Assembly (NCBI RefSeq): GCF_020531965.1
Contig: NZ_JAJAWH010000001.1
Coordinates: forward strand, 186,001 to 250,000
Direction: 5' to 3'
DNA: 64,000 nt
DNA from: Pseudorhizobium xiangyangii
GTDB taxonomy: Bacteria; Pseudomonadota; Alphaproteobacteria; Rhizobiales; Rhizobiaceae
In this document: piece after piece, positions 9,196 through 17,852 of the stretch
How positions within the stretch are numbered: position 1 is the stretch's first letter
Layout: every line of letters begins with the position of its first letter
Notes under the pieces: model-generated
The model's database searches: none
Seen by the model: only the letters and a program-made list of their open reading frames with translations
Told to the model about the DNA's origin: nothing
Translations under genes and position numbers: made by a program

Positions 9196-10728
9196 TTATT
9201 CGATATCGAAGGAAACGCCTTGGGCGAGCGGAAGAGCCTTGGAATAGTTTACCGTGTTGGTGGCACGGCGCATGTAAGCCCTCCAGGAGTCAGAGCCGGA
9301 CTCACGACCGCCGCCCGTTTCCTTTTCGCCGCCAAACGCGCCGCCGATTTCAGCTCCGGAGGTGCCGATGTTGACGTTGGCGATACCGCAGTCCGATCCA
9401 TCCGCCGACAAGAACCGCTCTGCTTCACGCATATCGAGGGTGAAGATCGAGGAAGACAGTCCCGCACCGACGTTGTTGTGATCTGCAAGTACGGCTTCGA
9501 AATCGCTGTACTTCATGACGTACAGGATAGGAGCGAAGGTCTCTTCGAGAACCGGACCCTCATGTTTCGGCATCTCGACCAAAGCGGGCCTGACGTAGAA
9601 GGCATCTGCAAGGCCAAGATCGATGCGGGCGCCCCCGGTGACAGCGCCGCCATGGGCCTTCGCTTCGGACAGGGCCTTCTGCATGCCGTCGAAGGCAAGC
9701 TTGTCGACCAGCGGGCCGACCAGTGCAGACGTTTCAAGGGGGTTGCCCACCGAAACGCTTTCATAGGCCTTCTTCAGGCGCGGCACGAGTTGGTCATAGA
9801 CGCTTTCGTGCACGAAAAGACGCCGAAGCGTGGTGCAACGTTGGCCGGCGGTGCCCATGGCGCCAAACGCGATGGCGCGCAACGCCATGTCGAGATCAGC
9901 CGACGGGCAGACGATCCCGCCATTGTTTCCGCCAAGCTCCAGGATCGCCCTCGCGAAGCGCTTCGCGAGACGCGGGCCGACATCGCGCCCCATCCGCGTT
10001 GAACCGGTGGCAGATACGAGCGGGACCTTGGGATGATCGACAAGCACTTCGCCCACCGTGCGATCACCGATCAGAACCTGCGAGAGACCTGCCGGTGCAT
10101 CGCCGTAACGCGCAAGCGCACGCTCAAGGATTGCCTGGGAGGCCAACGCCGTCAGTGGCGTCTTTTCGGAAGGCTTCCAGACGACTGCGTTTCCGCAGAC
10201 GAGGGCCAGCGCCGCATTCCACGCCCATACGGCGACCGGAAAGTTGAAGGCCGAAATGATCCCGATGACGCCGAGCGGATGCCATGTCTCCATCATCCGG
10301 TGGCCAGGGCGTTCCGTTGCGATCGTCAAGCCGTAGAGCTGGCGCGACAGGCCAACGGCAAAGTCGCAGATGTCGATCATTTCCTGGACTTCGCCCAGCC
10401 CCTCGGACGGGATCTTGCCGGCCTCGATCGAGACGAGACGACCGAGATCGTCCTTGGCTGCACGCAGTTCCTCGCCAAGCAGACGGACCAGTTCGCCGCG
10501 CTTGGGAGCCGGCACCAGACGCCAGGTGCGGAATGCGTCGTGCGCAGTTTCGATCGCCGCGGCAGCCTCATCGGATGAAACGGTCTTCAGGTTGCCGATC
10601 TTCTCACCGGTGATGGGCGAAAAGGATGCCATCTGTCCCTGAGTGTAGAGCGACTTGTCCACGCCCAGGCGCGCAAGGATGGCAGCAGCCTCATCGGCCA
10701 TGGAAACTGACTTTACAGCGATGTTCAT
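9196..10728 (-). CDS. amaB: ALDH7-family 2-aminoadipate 6-semialdehyde dehydrogenase
   Basis: 510 residues of the aldehyde dehydrogenase superfamily. Catalytic residues are present: N162 in SAFNFPVAVW, the NAD-binding GSTRMG (242-247), general base E264 in LELGGNN, and nucleophile C298 in GQRCTT. The C-terminal run GGEKETGGGRESGSDSWRAY and TNTVNYS are hallmarks of ALDH7 (antiquitin), which oxidises alpha-aminoadipate semialdehyde in lysine catabolism; the Pseudomonas putida member is AmaB. The gene sits 39 bases after hglS and 7 before the aminotransferase, so it is cotranscribed. It would produce 2-aminoadipate from the semialdehyde formed by the lysine dehydrogenase-type enzyme nearby. Confidence 0.9.
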   Translation of the reverse strand: MNIAVKSVSMADEAAAILARLGVDKSLYTQGQMASFSPITGEKIGNLKTVSSDEAAAAIETAHDAFRTWRLVPAPKRGELVRLLGEELRAAKDDLGRLVSIEAGKIPSEGLGEVQEMIDICDFAVGLSRQLYGLTIATERPGHRMMETWHPLGVIGIISAFNFPVAVWAWNAALALVCGNAVVWKPSEKTPLTALASQAILERALARYGDAPAGLSQVLIGDRTVGEVLVDHPKVPLVSATGSTRMGRDVGPRLAKRFARAILELGGNNGGIVCPSADLDMALRAIAFGAMGTAGQRCTTLRRLFVHESVYDQLVPRLKKAYESVSVGNPLETSALVGPLVDKLAFDGMQKALSEAKAHGGAVTGGARIDLGLADAFYVRPALVEMPKHEGPVLEETFAPILYVMKYSDFEAVLADHNNVGAGLSSSIFTLDMREAERFLSADGSDCGIANVNIGTSGAEIGGAFGGEKETGGGRESGSDSWRAYMRRATNTVNYSKALPLAQGVSFDIE

Positions 10729-10767
10729 CGAATGAACCTCCAGTTGGAATGGGTGATTGCGAGCAGA

Positions 10768-12165
10768 TTATTCGGCTGCCGCGCGCTTTGATAGAGTGTT
10801 GAGGCATTCATCCAGCGATGACTTTTCCATGCCTGCATAGTGATCGAACTCGTTCAGCACCTTGACGCCCAGATCGGTTTCGAAGCGTTGCTGGTTCGGG
10901 CTTGCCACGAAATCCTGCTGGTCTCCGTCGCCGAGGTTTGACTGGAAAATTCCAGCGGCGCTGACCGGGAGGAAATCTTCATAGACGATCGGATCGAACT
11001 GGATCAAACCATCGGCGATCAACCTGTCCACATCGACCGGTGCAGTCAGGGTCGTGGCCCTGCCCTTCTCGGTCAAAGAATAGCTGAAGTAGCCAAGCTC
11101 GTCCTCACGTATCGCTGCCCAGTTGTCCGGGAAGGCCTCGAAAGTCTGAGCGAGCGCCGATTCATAGGCCCTGGCATTCGACCCGTCAGCCGCCGGGCGG
11201 ACAACTTTTCGCGACTCATCGAGAAGCTGGTCATATAGCGCGCGCCCTTTTGGCGTGAGTGCGATGCCGCGCTGCTCGATCTCTCCAAACCGGGCGGTAT
11301 GGGACCCAGCCTGCCAACCGCCGCTGCTATCCTTGAACGAGACGGACTCTTCCAGAGCCTTGAAAGACGTTTGCCGCAAGAGGACGGGGCATTCCCGCGT
11401 CGGCGGACCTTCAACGACTGCCTTCGGGGCGATAGCATATTCCGGCATGAGCGCCTGTACCCGGTCGATGTCGAGAGTGCGCGGCGTCAGGTGGTTGATG
11501 TGCGGCCCCTTGAACGAAACCACGTCAGCGATCAGACGATGCGCATCATGGAGCCGGTGATACATGTCAGCATCAACGTTGGCCTTGTCGTGCCACCGGA
11601 AAGTCTCCAGTACTTCCGTTACAAACCGCTTTCCGTCGGCGGGGCTAAGCCCCCCTTCCCGCTCCGCTTTCTGCGTCAGCGCGATTGCAAACTCAGTGAA
11701 AATCTGTCGCTCCGAAAGAACGCGGGCGGCTTCTTCTCGCAGCGCCTCGTCCGCAATCAGGTCGAGCCGGAGCAACGACGTGAAGACCCGGAACGGGTTG
11801 CGCTTCAGCGCCACTTCACCGACGGGCCGGAAGGCCGTGGAATGGACAGGCACACCTGCGGTGGACAGATCATAGTATCCCACCGGATACATGCCCATGA
11901 CCGCAAAGACGCGCCGCATCATGGCGAGTTCCGCCGCCGTTCCAAGGCGGATTGCTCCGTGTCGTTCCTCGGAAATGCGATCAAGGCTGTCGGTGGCTTC
12001 AAGGCGGGACTTCAGTTCAGGACGCGCCTGCAAGGTCTCGTCATTCACCTTCGCGACCAGTTCCATCAATGTTCCGTAGGCGGGAACCTCCTCCCGATAC
12101 ATGGCGGACATTGCAGCCGAAAACGCTGCACGGATTTCGCAAGGGGAGACAATAGCGGGGGTCAT
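10768..12165 (-). CDS. hglS: HglS-type 2-oxoadipate dioxygenase/decarboxylase (DUF1338, YdcJ family)
   Basis: 465 residues, the usual size for the YdcJ/HglS family. This Fe(II)-dependent vicinal-oxygen-chelate-like enzyme converts 2-oxoadipate, O2 and water to D-2-hydroxyglutarate and CO2 in P. putida lysine catabolism. Candidate metal ligands are H69 (ERHGAIRLG), H225 (PHINHLTPRTLDID) and E295 (ARFGEIEQRG); these fall within one residue of the triad I recall for P. putida HglS. It is the first gene of a four-gene operon, with a divergent LysR regulator 100 bases upstream. Its presence bypasses the CoA-dependent glutaryl-CoA route. Confidence 0.88.
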   Translation of the reverse strand: MTPAIVSPCEIRAAFSAAMSAMYREEVPAYGTLMELVAKVNDETLQARPELKSRLEATDSLDRISEERHGAIRLGTAAELAMMRRVFAVMGMYPVGYYDLSTAGVPVHSTAFRPVGEVALKRNPFRVFTSLLRLDLIADEALREEAARVLSERQIFTEFAIALTQKAEREGGLSPADGKRFVTEVLETFRWHDKANVDADMYHRLHDAHRLIADVVSFKGPHINHLTPRTLDIDRVQALMPEYAIAPKAVVEGPPTRECPVLLRQTSFKALEESVSFKDSSGGWQAGSHTARFGEIEQRGIALTPKGRALYDQLLDESRKVVRPAADGSNARAYESALAQTFEAFPDNWAAIREDELGYFSYSLTEKGRATTLTAPVDVDRLIADGLIQFDPIVYEDFLPVSAAGIFQSNLGDGDQQDFVASPNQQRFETDLGVKVLNEFDHYAGMEKSSLDECLNTLSKRAAAE

Positions 12166-12231
12166 GGCCTGTCCTCAAACACGTATTTCATTCCAGAACG
12201 GCACCATATGCTGTATTTCTAACCCGGTATT

Positions 12232-12244
12232 GTGATAAATTCAC
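12232..12244. promoter_or_regulatory. Candidate LysR operator upstream of hglS
   Basis: GTGA-TAAAT-TCAC is a perfect short inverted repeat inside the 100-base divergent space between hglS and the LysR gene. It lies 22 bases before the LysR start and 67 before hglS, a position suited to coordinated control and autorepression. The region is AT-rich compared with surrounding coding sequence. Confidence 0.4.
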
Positions 12245-12265
12245 CTAAGTTGATGCGAAATTGGA

Positions 12266-13159
12266 ATGACAATGCGACGGCGCCTGACCCCTGACATCGT
12301 TAACCTTCACGCATTCGAATGCGCCGCCCGGCATCAGAATTTCTCAAGGGCCGCAGAGGAGCTCAATCTTACCCAGAGTGCGGTCAGTCGGCAGATAGCC
12401 GAACTGGAGCAGCAGACGGGGCTCAAGCTTTTCGAGAGGATCAGACAACGGGTCATCCTTTCGGAAGCTGGTCAGCGCTTGCTTCCTGAAGTGGAGAAAC
12501 TGCTGCAGCAATCCGAGCGACTGATGATCGGCGCAATTGCGGCGCGCCAGATGAAGGCTTCCCTGAAGGTCGCGACCCTTCCAACGTTTGGCACGAAATG
12601 GCTCGTTCCCAGACTGAAAGGCTTTTTGACGGACCAGCAGGACATCGCGATCAACGTTGAATCTCGCGTTGCTCCTTTCAGCCTCTCCGAAGAGGGCTTC
12701 GACCTCGCCATTCATTTCGGTCAACCTGTCTGGGCCGGGGGTGTTCCCAGATTTCTTTGCGACGAAAAAGTGCTTCCCGTCGCCAGCAGGGAGTTTGCGG
12801 CAAATATCGGCCACACCCAGCCCGTCGATTTCTCATGCCTCCCGCTGCTGCAGTTGGCCACAAGGCCAAAGCTATGGGCGGAGTGGTTTGAGTTGAACGG
12901 CATGTCCGCTGAAGCCGCCTACCATGGCGCTCGGTTCGATCAGTTCTCGATGATTATCGCAGCCGTGATCTCCGGCCTGGGTGTCGGGCTTTTGCCGACA
13001 TATCTGATCGAAGACGAGCTGCGTTCCGGTCTTATCGCACCGTTGTCGAAAACACCGATGGTAACCCAGAATGCGTATTTCATTGTCAGGCCGGAAACCA
13101 AGATGACGAACCGCGCGGCCGACCTGTTTGAAGACTGGCTTCTGTCACAGGTCGGATAG
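12266..13159 (+). CDS. LysR-family regulator, GcvA-like, divergent from hglS operon
   Basis: 297 residues. The N-terminal helix-turn-helix (LHAFECAARHQNFSRAAEEL, then LTQSAVSRQIAELEQQTG) is followed by a type 2 periplasmic-binding-like effector domain from about residue 95 to the end. Family members activate the divergent operon in response to a pathway metabolite, so 2-aminoadipate or 2-oxoadipate would be logical effectors; this is inference from position only. The second ATG at 12272 has a better placed GGA and may be the true start. Its best relative in the window appears to be the LysR at 28807, judged by shared GcvA-like motifs such as RPKLWAEWF versus RPSMWLHWL. Confidence 0.88.
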   Translation: MTMRRRLTPDIVNLHAFECAARHQNFSRAAEELNLTQSAVSRQIAELEQQTGLKLFERIRQRVILSEAGQRLLPEVEKLLQQSERLMIGAIAARQMKASLKVATLPTFGTKWLVPRLKGFLTDQQDIAINVESRVAPFSLSEEGFDLAIHFGQPVWAGGVPRFLCDEKVLPVASREFAANIGHTQPVDFSCLPLLQLATRPKLWAEWFELNGMSAEAAYHGARFDQFSMIIAAVISGLGVGLLPTYLIEDELRSGLIAPLSKTPMVTQNAYFIVRPETKMTNRAADLFEDWLLSQVG

Positions 13160-13224
13160 CAAACTCCGGCATGCGAGAGATCGCCGTGACATATTGAGCG
13201 AACGACACTCCTGGCTTCCCGCGT

Positions 13225-13953
13225 TCAAAGCAAGCCGCGGAAGAGCAGCACGAATGCCGACGCCGAGGACACGACAAGAACGACGACCTTCACCTGTCCG
13301 CGGTCGACCAGCCGGCGTCCCCAGCCAGAAAGCAGGAAGCCCGCGAAGGCAAAGGGAAGCATCATGGCTGCCAACAGCACATCCGAGGTGCTGAAACGCC
13401 CCGCCACGATGAGAGCGGCAATCGAGATTGCCCCTCCGACAACGAAAAATGCGTTGAGCGTGGCCCGCATCCGTGGACCGCTGGAGTTCTGGTAGACCAT
13501 TGCCATCGGGGGCGAGCCAATCGATGTCAACGTTCCCATGAACCCCGACATCGCTCCCGCGAAGAAGAGCGACGTGCGAGTAGCCTCGATTTTCATTCCC
13601 AGGAAACTGAACGCCACCGCGATCAGGACCGCAGCACCGAAGACAGTCGCAAAGGAGTCCGGGCTGAGCAGGCCGAGGCAAAACGCGGCGGCTATTGCCG
13701 CCAGCAGTCGACCGGACAGTGAAAAGGCGAGGTCTGCGCGGCTGACGTCACTCCATTCGGTTATCGCACCGCTTGCACTGACTGCAACGGCCATCGCCAG
13801 CATCGGACCCGGAACAAACGAAGGATCGATGATGGCGAGTATCGGCGCTGCCAACATGCTGAAACCATAGCCAGTCGAGCCTTGCACAGCACCGGCAAGC
13901 ACAAGCGCGACAGCAGCGGCCACGCCTGCAGGACTAAATAGCAGTTCCATCAT
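13225..13953 (-). CDS. TauE/SafE-family membrane exporter
   Basis: About 242 residues from the ATG at 13953; a further ATG at 13971 is possible. Eight or so hydrophobic helices, with the family-typical [17 protein letters not shown] near the N-terminus and [13 protein letters not shown] in the second repeat. Members move anions such as sulfite or organosulfonates across the inner membrane, and many are uncharacterised. The start overlaps the stop of the preceding ABC ATPase gene (ATGATG around 13948-13953), so it belongs to the peptide-transporter operon. The last gene of an importer operon being an exporter suggests disposal of a by-product of the imported compound, but that is inference. 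Confidence 0.82.
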   Translation of the reverse strand: MMELLFSPAGVAAAVALVLAGAVQGSTGYGFSMLAAPILAIIDPSFVPGPMLAMAVAVSASGAITEWSDVSRADLAFSLSGRLLAAIAAAFCLGLLSPDSFATVFGAAVLIAVAFSFLGMKIEATRTSLFFAGAMSGFMGTLTSIGSPPMAMVYQNSSGPRMRATLNAFFVVGGAISIAALIVAGRFSTSDVLLAAMMLPFAFAGFLLSGWGRRLVDRGQVKVVVLVVSSASAFVLLFRGLL

Positions 13954-14924
13954 GCCGGGCGGTTCCAGCATGCAGCCGAGTGATCGGGGGTTTTATGCAG
14001 CAAAGGTGGCTCTTCCTCACGACAGCGTTGCGTCGCCAGGGCGCAACGGGGATGAAATCGACAGCCCTTGGGAGGATCGGCGATGTCCACGGATTCGCCT
14101 GGCGCGATGATACGTTGCCTCGCCCTCTGTATCTTGGGATTGGCGACGGGCACCGCCGAAAGCAGCGACTCCGTATAGGGATGGATGGGTCGGTTATAGA
14201 TCTCCTCGCTGGGAGCGATCTCGACGATCCGCCCCGCATACATGATGGCAACCCGATGGGAAATGTGCCGTACGACTGCAAGGTCGTGGGCGATAAACAG
14301 ATACGACAACCCGAAATCGCGCTGGAGATCCTGCAACAGGTTGACGACCTGGGCACGCACCGAGACATCAAGCGCGGAGACCGGTTCGTCCGCAACGATC
14401 AGCGACGGCTTCAGCGCGAGCGCACGGGCGATGCCGATACGCTGCCGCTGCCCGCCGGAGAAGCTGTGGGGGTATCGGTCGGCGGCGTCGCGGGAAAGGC
14501 CGACCCGCTCGAGGAGCTCGGCGACGACCATCTCGCTCCCTTCTGCCAAGCCATGAACCCGCAGCGGCTCCGCGACGATGTCGCGAACCTTCATGCGCGG
14601 GTTTAACGAGGTATAGGGATCCTGGAGAACGATCTGCATTCGCGAGCGTAGGCGCCGCAGTTCTTCCCCCCTCAGATGCGTTATGTCTTTTCCGTCAAAG
14701 ATGATCTTGCCCTGTGCAACCCCGAGCCGCCGTAGAACCGCCCTGCCCACGGTGGTCTTCCCCGAACCTGATTCACCGACCAGGCCGAGTGTCTCGCCGG
14801 GAAAAAGATCGAAGCTGACGTCGTTCACAGCATTTAAGGTACGGCGCTTGCGGAAAAGACCTCCGGACGAGAGCTCGTAATCGATAGCCAGGCCGGAAAC
14901 GGACAGAATGGGAGCCTGCATCAT
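13950..14924 (-). CDS. Dipeptide/oligopeptide ABC transporter ATPase (DppF/OppF type)
   Basis: 324 residues from the ATG at 14924, chosen because GGAGG precedes it and it overlaps the previous stop codon (ATGATG). Walker A is GESGSGKTT, the signature is [15 protein letters not shown], and Walker B ends in [14 protein letters not shown]. The C-terminal oligopeptide/dipeptide domain has [14 protein letters not shown], whose cysteines bind an iron-sulfur cluster in characterised relatives. It pairs with the DppD-type ATPase encoded just upstream to power uptake. It is translationally coupled on both sides. Confidence 0.93.
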   Translation of the reverse strand: MMQAPILSVSGLAIDYELSSGGLFRKRRTLNAVNDVSFDLFPGETLGLVGESGSGKTTVGRAVLRRLGVAQGKIIFDGKDITHLRGEELRRLRSRMQIVLQDPYTSLNPRMKVRDIVAEPLRVHGLAEGSEMVVAELLERVGLSRDAADRYPHSFSGGQRQRIGIARALALKPSLIVADEPVSALDVSVRAQVVNLLQDLQRDFGLSYLFIAHDLAVVRHISHRVAIMYAGRIVEIAPSEEIYNRPIHPYTESLLSAVPVANPKIQRARQRIIAPGESVDIADPPKGCRFHPRCALATQRCREEEPPLLHKTPDHSAACWNRPA

Positions 14925-15901
14925 ACTGCCTCCTTCCAAGCGTCAATGCCGGCCTTGCAGCAGGCGACCGCCCCGGCCCCGAAGGCCTTCAGTGACTGAG
15001 GTTTGTCGCAGCCACCGTCCCCTGCCGGGCAGCGGGGGAGAAAGGCGCAACCCGAAGGAGGATCAAGCAAGCCCGGCGGCGTACCGGATATAGAGACCAA
15101 CCGTTCGTCCTTGACGTCGAGCTGTGGTGTCGAACGGATCAGACCTTGAGTGTAGGGGTGCGAAGGACTTTCGAATATGTCGTAGACAGAGCCTGTCTCG
15201 ACGATTTGTCCCGCGTACATTACCGCCACCCGATCGCATAGGCCGGCAACGATCCCCAGATCGTGCGTAATCAGTATGATTGCCAGACCGATGGTTTCCC
15301 TCAGTTCAGCCAGCAGCTCGAGGATCTGCGCCTGTATGGTCACATCCAGCGCCGTTGTCGGCTCATCGGCGATGAGCAGCTTGGGTTCGCAAGCGATGCC
15401 CATCGCGATCATGACCCGTTGGCGCATCCCACCGGACAACTCATGAGGATACTGGTTGAGCCGCCGCTCCGGCCCGGAGATCCCAACCAGCGACAGCAGT
15501 TCCACCGCACGCTTTCGCGCGGCCTGCCGGCTGAACCCCAAGTGCAGCTCGATCACCTCGGATATCTGCGCTCCAACGGTCATCAGCGGATTGAGGGAAG
15601 TCATCGGGTTCTGGAAGACCATCGTGACTTCCTTCCCCAGGATGTGACGGGCGCCCACCTTGGCCGCGGTTAAGGGCTGGCCTTCCCAAAGGATATCGCC
15701 TCCGGAAATCCGGCCCGGCACATCGATCAGGCCCATGATCGCCTGCGCGGTCACGCTCTTGCCTGAACCGGATTCCCCGACGATCGCCAGCGTCTCTCCC
15801 GGTGCAATAGAAAGGGAAACGCCGCGGAGAGCCTGGACGGTCCCTGCACGGGTGTCGAAGTTGACTTCAAGGTTGTTGATCTGAAGCAGGAAGGAATTCA
15901 T
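14921..15901 (-). CDS. Dipeptide/oligopeptide ABC transporter ATPase (DppD/OppD type)
   Basis: 326 residues. Walker [10 protein letters not shown], signature [16 protein letters not shown], Walker [15 protein letters not shown], and the C-terminal C/P-rich segment [14 protein letters not shown] typical of OppD/DppD. It forms the heterodimeric motor with the DppF-type subunit. Its ATG overlaps the stop of the DppC-type permease gene by four bases (ATGA at 15898-15901), and its own stop overlaps the next ATPase gene. Confidence 0.93.
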   Translation of the reverse strand: MNSFLLQINNLEVNFDTRAGTVQALRGVSLSIAPGETLAIVGESGSGKSVTAQAIMGLIDVPGRISGGDILWEGQPLTAAKVGARHILGKEVTMVFQNPMTSLNPLMTVGAQISEVIELHLGFSRQAARKRAVELLSLVGISGPERRLNQYPHELSGGMRQRVMIAMGIACEPKLLIADEPTTALDVTIQAQILELLAELRETIGLAIILITHDLGIVAGLCDRVAVMYAGQIVETGSVYDIFESPSHPYTQGLIRSTPQLDVKDERLVSISGTPPGLLDPPSGCAFLPRCPAGDGGCDKPQSLKAFGAGAVACCKAGIDAWKEAV

Positions 15902-16854
15902 GCGTTCGCTCCCCGTGTGCGCCGGCGTCGTTTGGCGGCTTCGGCGCGTGCAAAACGCCTCTCCCGCTCCTCAGGATCGGCGGTAACCCTGAGCCAGTTC
16001 GCAAACAGATTGATGGAGAGGACCGTGGCAACGATGGTCAGACCGGGGAAAGTAACAAGCCACCACGCGATGAAGAGGTAATCGCGTCCGGAAGCAACAT
16101 CGAGACCCCATGACGTTGCAGGCGGCTGCACGCCGAAGCCGAGGAAGGACACGGCCGCTTCCGCCAGAACGATATTGGTGAACTCCAGGATCGCCAGTGT
16201 GAGGAGCGGCGACACCAGATTGGGAAGGATGTGCCTGAAGATAACGCGACCCGGCTTGCAACCGATGAGTTCGGCCGCCTCGACGTAGGGCGTTTGACGT
16301 GTCGACGACACAATTCCACGAATGAGCCTGGCGTAGACCATCCAGTTGGTCATCGACAGCACCGCGACAAGTGTCCAGATGCCGGGGCCAAGCATGGCGA
16401 CGACAAGCAGGATAAGAAATATGCCTGGGAAACTGACCTGTATATCGACGATGCGCATGAGCAGCGTGTCGGTACGCCCTCCGGCGAAACCCGCCCACAG
16501 TCCGACAAGCGTGCCGAGCGTTGCCGCCAGAAGACAGGTAACCGCGCCGATCGTCAGGGTCGCTCTAGCGCCCCAGATAATTCTGGACAGCACATCACGT
16601 CCAAGGTTGTCGGTACCAAGCAGATGATCCCATGTGCCTCTGGCCATCCAGACAGGAGGCTTCAGTCGCGCTGTGATCGCCTGCGCTGCCGGATCATAGG
16701 GGGCGATGAGTGGTGCGAATACAGCCATCAGGATGAGAAGCAGAATGATGACAAGACCGACAGCTGCGGCCTTGTCCTGCCACAGTTCAGCAATGGCGCC
16801 GCGCAGGCCCGAGGCGGCGGCAGCGGAAGGAACATGGGTGGATGAAGTAGCCAT
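15898..16854 (-). CDS. Peptide ABC transporter permease (DppC type)
   Basis: 318 residues. An N-terminal cytoplasmic segment and first helix are followed by the OppC-type core with APLIAPYDP, HLLGTDNLGRDVLSRI and the EAA-loop region ARLIRGIVSSTRQTPYVEAA. Five to six membrane helices are expected. It forms the translocation channel with the DppB-type partner. The start overlaps the previous stop (TAATG at 16852-16856). The C-terminal tail is unusually basic (RERRFARAEAAKRRRRTRG). Confidence 0.92.
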   Translation of the reverse strand: MATSSTHVPSAAAASGLRGAIAELWQDKAAAVGLVIILLLILMAVFAPLIAPYDPAAQAITARLKPPVWMARGTWDHLLGTDNLGRDVLSRIIWGARATLTIGAVTCLLAATLGTLVGLWAGFAGGRTDTLLMRIVDIQVSFPGIFLILLVVAMLGPGIWTLVAVLSMTNWMVYARLIRGIVSSTRQTPYVEAAELIGCKPGRVIFRHILPNLVSPLLTLAILEFTNIVLAEAAVSFLGFGVQPPATSWGLDVASGRDYLFIAWWLVTFPGLTIVATVLSINLFANWLRVTADPEERERRFARAEAAKRRRRTRGANA

Positions 16855-17774
16855 TAATTCAGCTCGATTCTCGGATCGACCGCCTTCGACAAGATGTCGA
16901 GAACAATGCCAATGATCACAATCAGGATGGCGATGACGAAGACGATCGCCTGCATCAGGAAGAGGTCACCGCGCTGGATCGCCTGGACAGCGGTCAATCC
17001 CAATCCCGGCCACGCAAAGACGGTCTCGACGACAACCGTGTAACCGGAAAGCGTCGAGATCAGCTCCCATCCGGAGATCGACAGGAACGGCACCAGGATA
17101 TTGCGCAGCGTGTGGACGCGCAGGATACGTGGCAGGCCAAGCCCCTTTGCGCGGGCCGTTTTCACGTACTGCTTGTTCAGCTCGTCGATCATGGCTGCCC
17201 GCACCATCATCGTGAAGCGCGCAAGCGGCGTCAGCGATAGCGTCAGTGCCGGAAGCACGATGTGCGCCACAGTTCCCATCCCTGACGTGGGGAGCCACTT
17301 CAGCTGGACAGCGAATATGAGGATGGCGATCAGACCAATCCAGAACTGGGGCATTGCCAGCCCGAGAAGGCCGATGGACATCGTCAGCCGATCGACTAGG
17401 CCTCCCGGTCGGAGCGCGGCTATGGCACCCAGAGGTATCGACAGGATAACAGCGCTTCCGAGCCCCGCCGCAATCAGCAACATCGTGTTTGGAAGTCGCT
17501 CGAACACGACATCGATAGCTGGCCGCCGTTGCCAGAGGCTGTTACCGAAGTCCAGGGTAACGATGTCACCAAGGAAGCGCATAAACTGCGCGGCGATTGG
17601 CTGGTCGAGCCCGATCTGCTGCGCGAATGCGATCCTTTGGGCTTCCGTTGCGCTGAGAGGAAGCATCAACGAGACCGGATCGCCGGCCAGACGCGTCACG
17701 ACAAAGACGGTCGCAGATACGCCGAAGACGACGAGCACTCCCTGGAAGAGCCGGCGCAGAATGAATTGTAGCAT
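16854..17774 (-). CDS. Peptide ABC transporter permease (DppB type)
   Basis: 306 residues beginning MLQFILRRLFQGVLVVFGVS, the standard N-terminus of DppB/OppB permeases. The periplasmic region LAGDPVSLMLP and the EAA loop YVKTARAKGLGLPRILRVH are present. It starts 78 bases after the solute-binding-protein gene, with a perfect stem-loop in the gap, and overlaps the DppC-type gene by one base. Substrate could be di- or oligopeptides, nickel or other cationic small molecules as in this family at large. Confidence 0.92.
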   Translation of the reverse strand: MLQFILRRLFQGVLVVFGVSATVFVVTRLAGDPVSLMLPLSATEAQRIAFAQQIGLDQPIAAQFMRFLGDIVTLDFGNSLWQRRPAIDVVFERLPNTMLLIAAGLGSAVILSIPLGAIAALRPGGLVDRLTMSIGLLGLAMPQFWIGLIAILIFAVQLKWLPTSGMGTVAHIVLPALTLSLTPLARFTMMVRAAMIDELNKQYVKTARAKGLGLPRILRVHTLRNILVPFLSISGWELISTLSGYTVVVETVFAWPGLGLTAVQAIQRGDLFLMQAIVFVIAILIVIIGIVLDILSKAVDPRIELN

Positions 17775-17801
17775 GTGAGTTTACCGCATTTCGGAGGTCA
17801 G

Positions 17802-17826
17802 TTGCCGCGGAGGTTGTCCGCGGCAA
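17802..17826. repeat. Perfect stem-loop between binding-protein and permease genes
   Basis: TTGCCGCGGA-GGTTG-TCCGCGGCAA is a perfect 10-bp inverted repeat with a 5-base loop, 26 bases after the stop of the solute-binding protein and 28 bases before the permease start. Such hairpins often protect the upstream message from decay or partly terminate transcription, giving excess binding protein over membrane subunits. Confidence 0.7.
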
Positions 17827-17852
17827 TCATCAGGCGATCCTCGAGTACAGCG

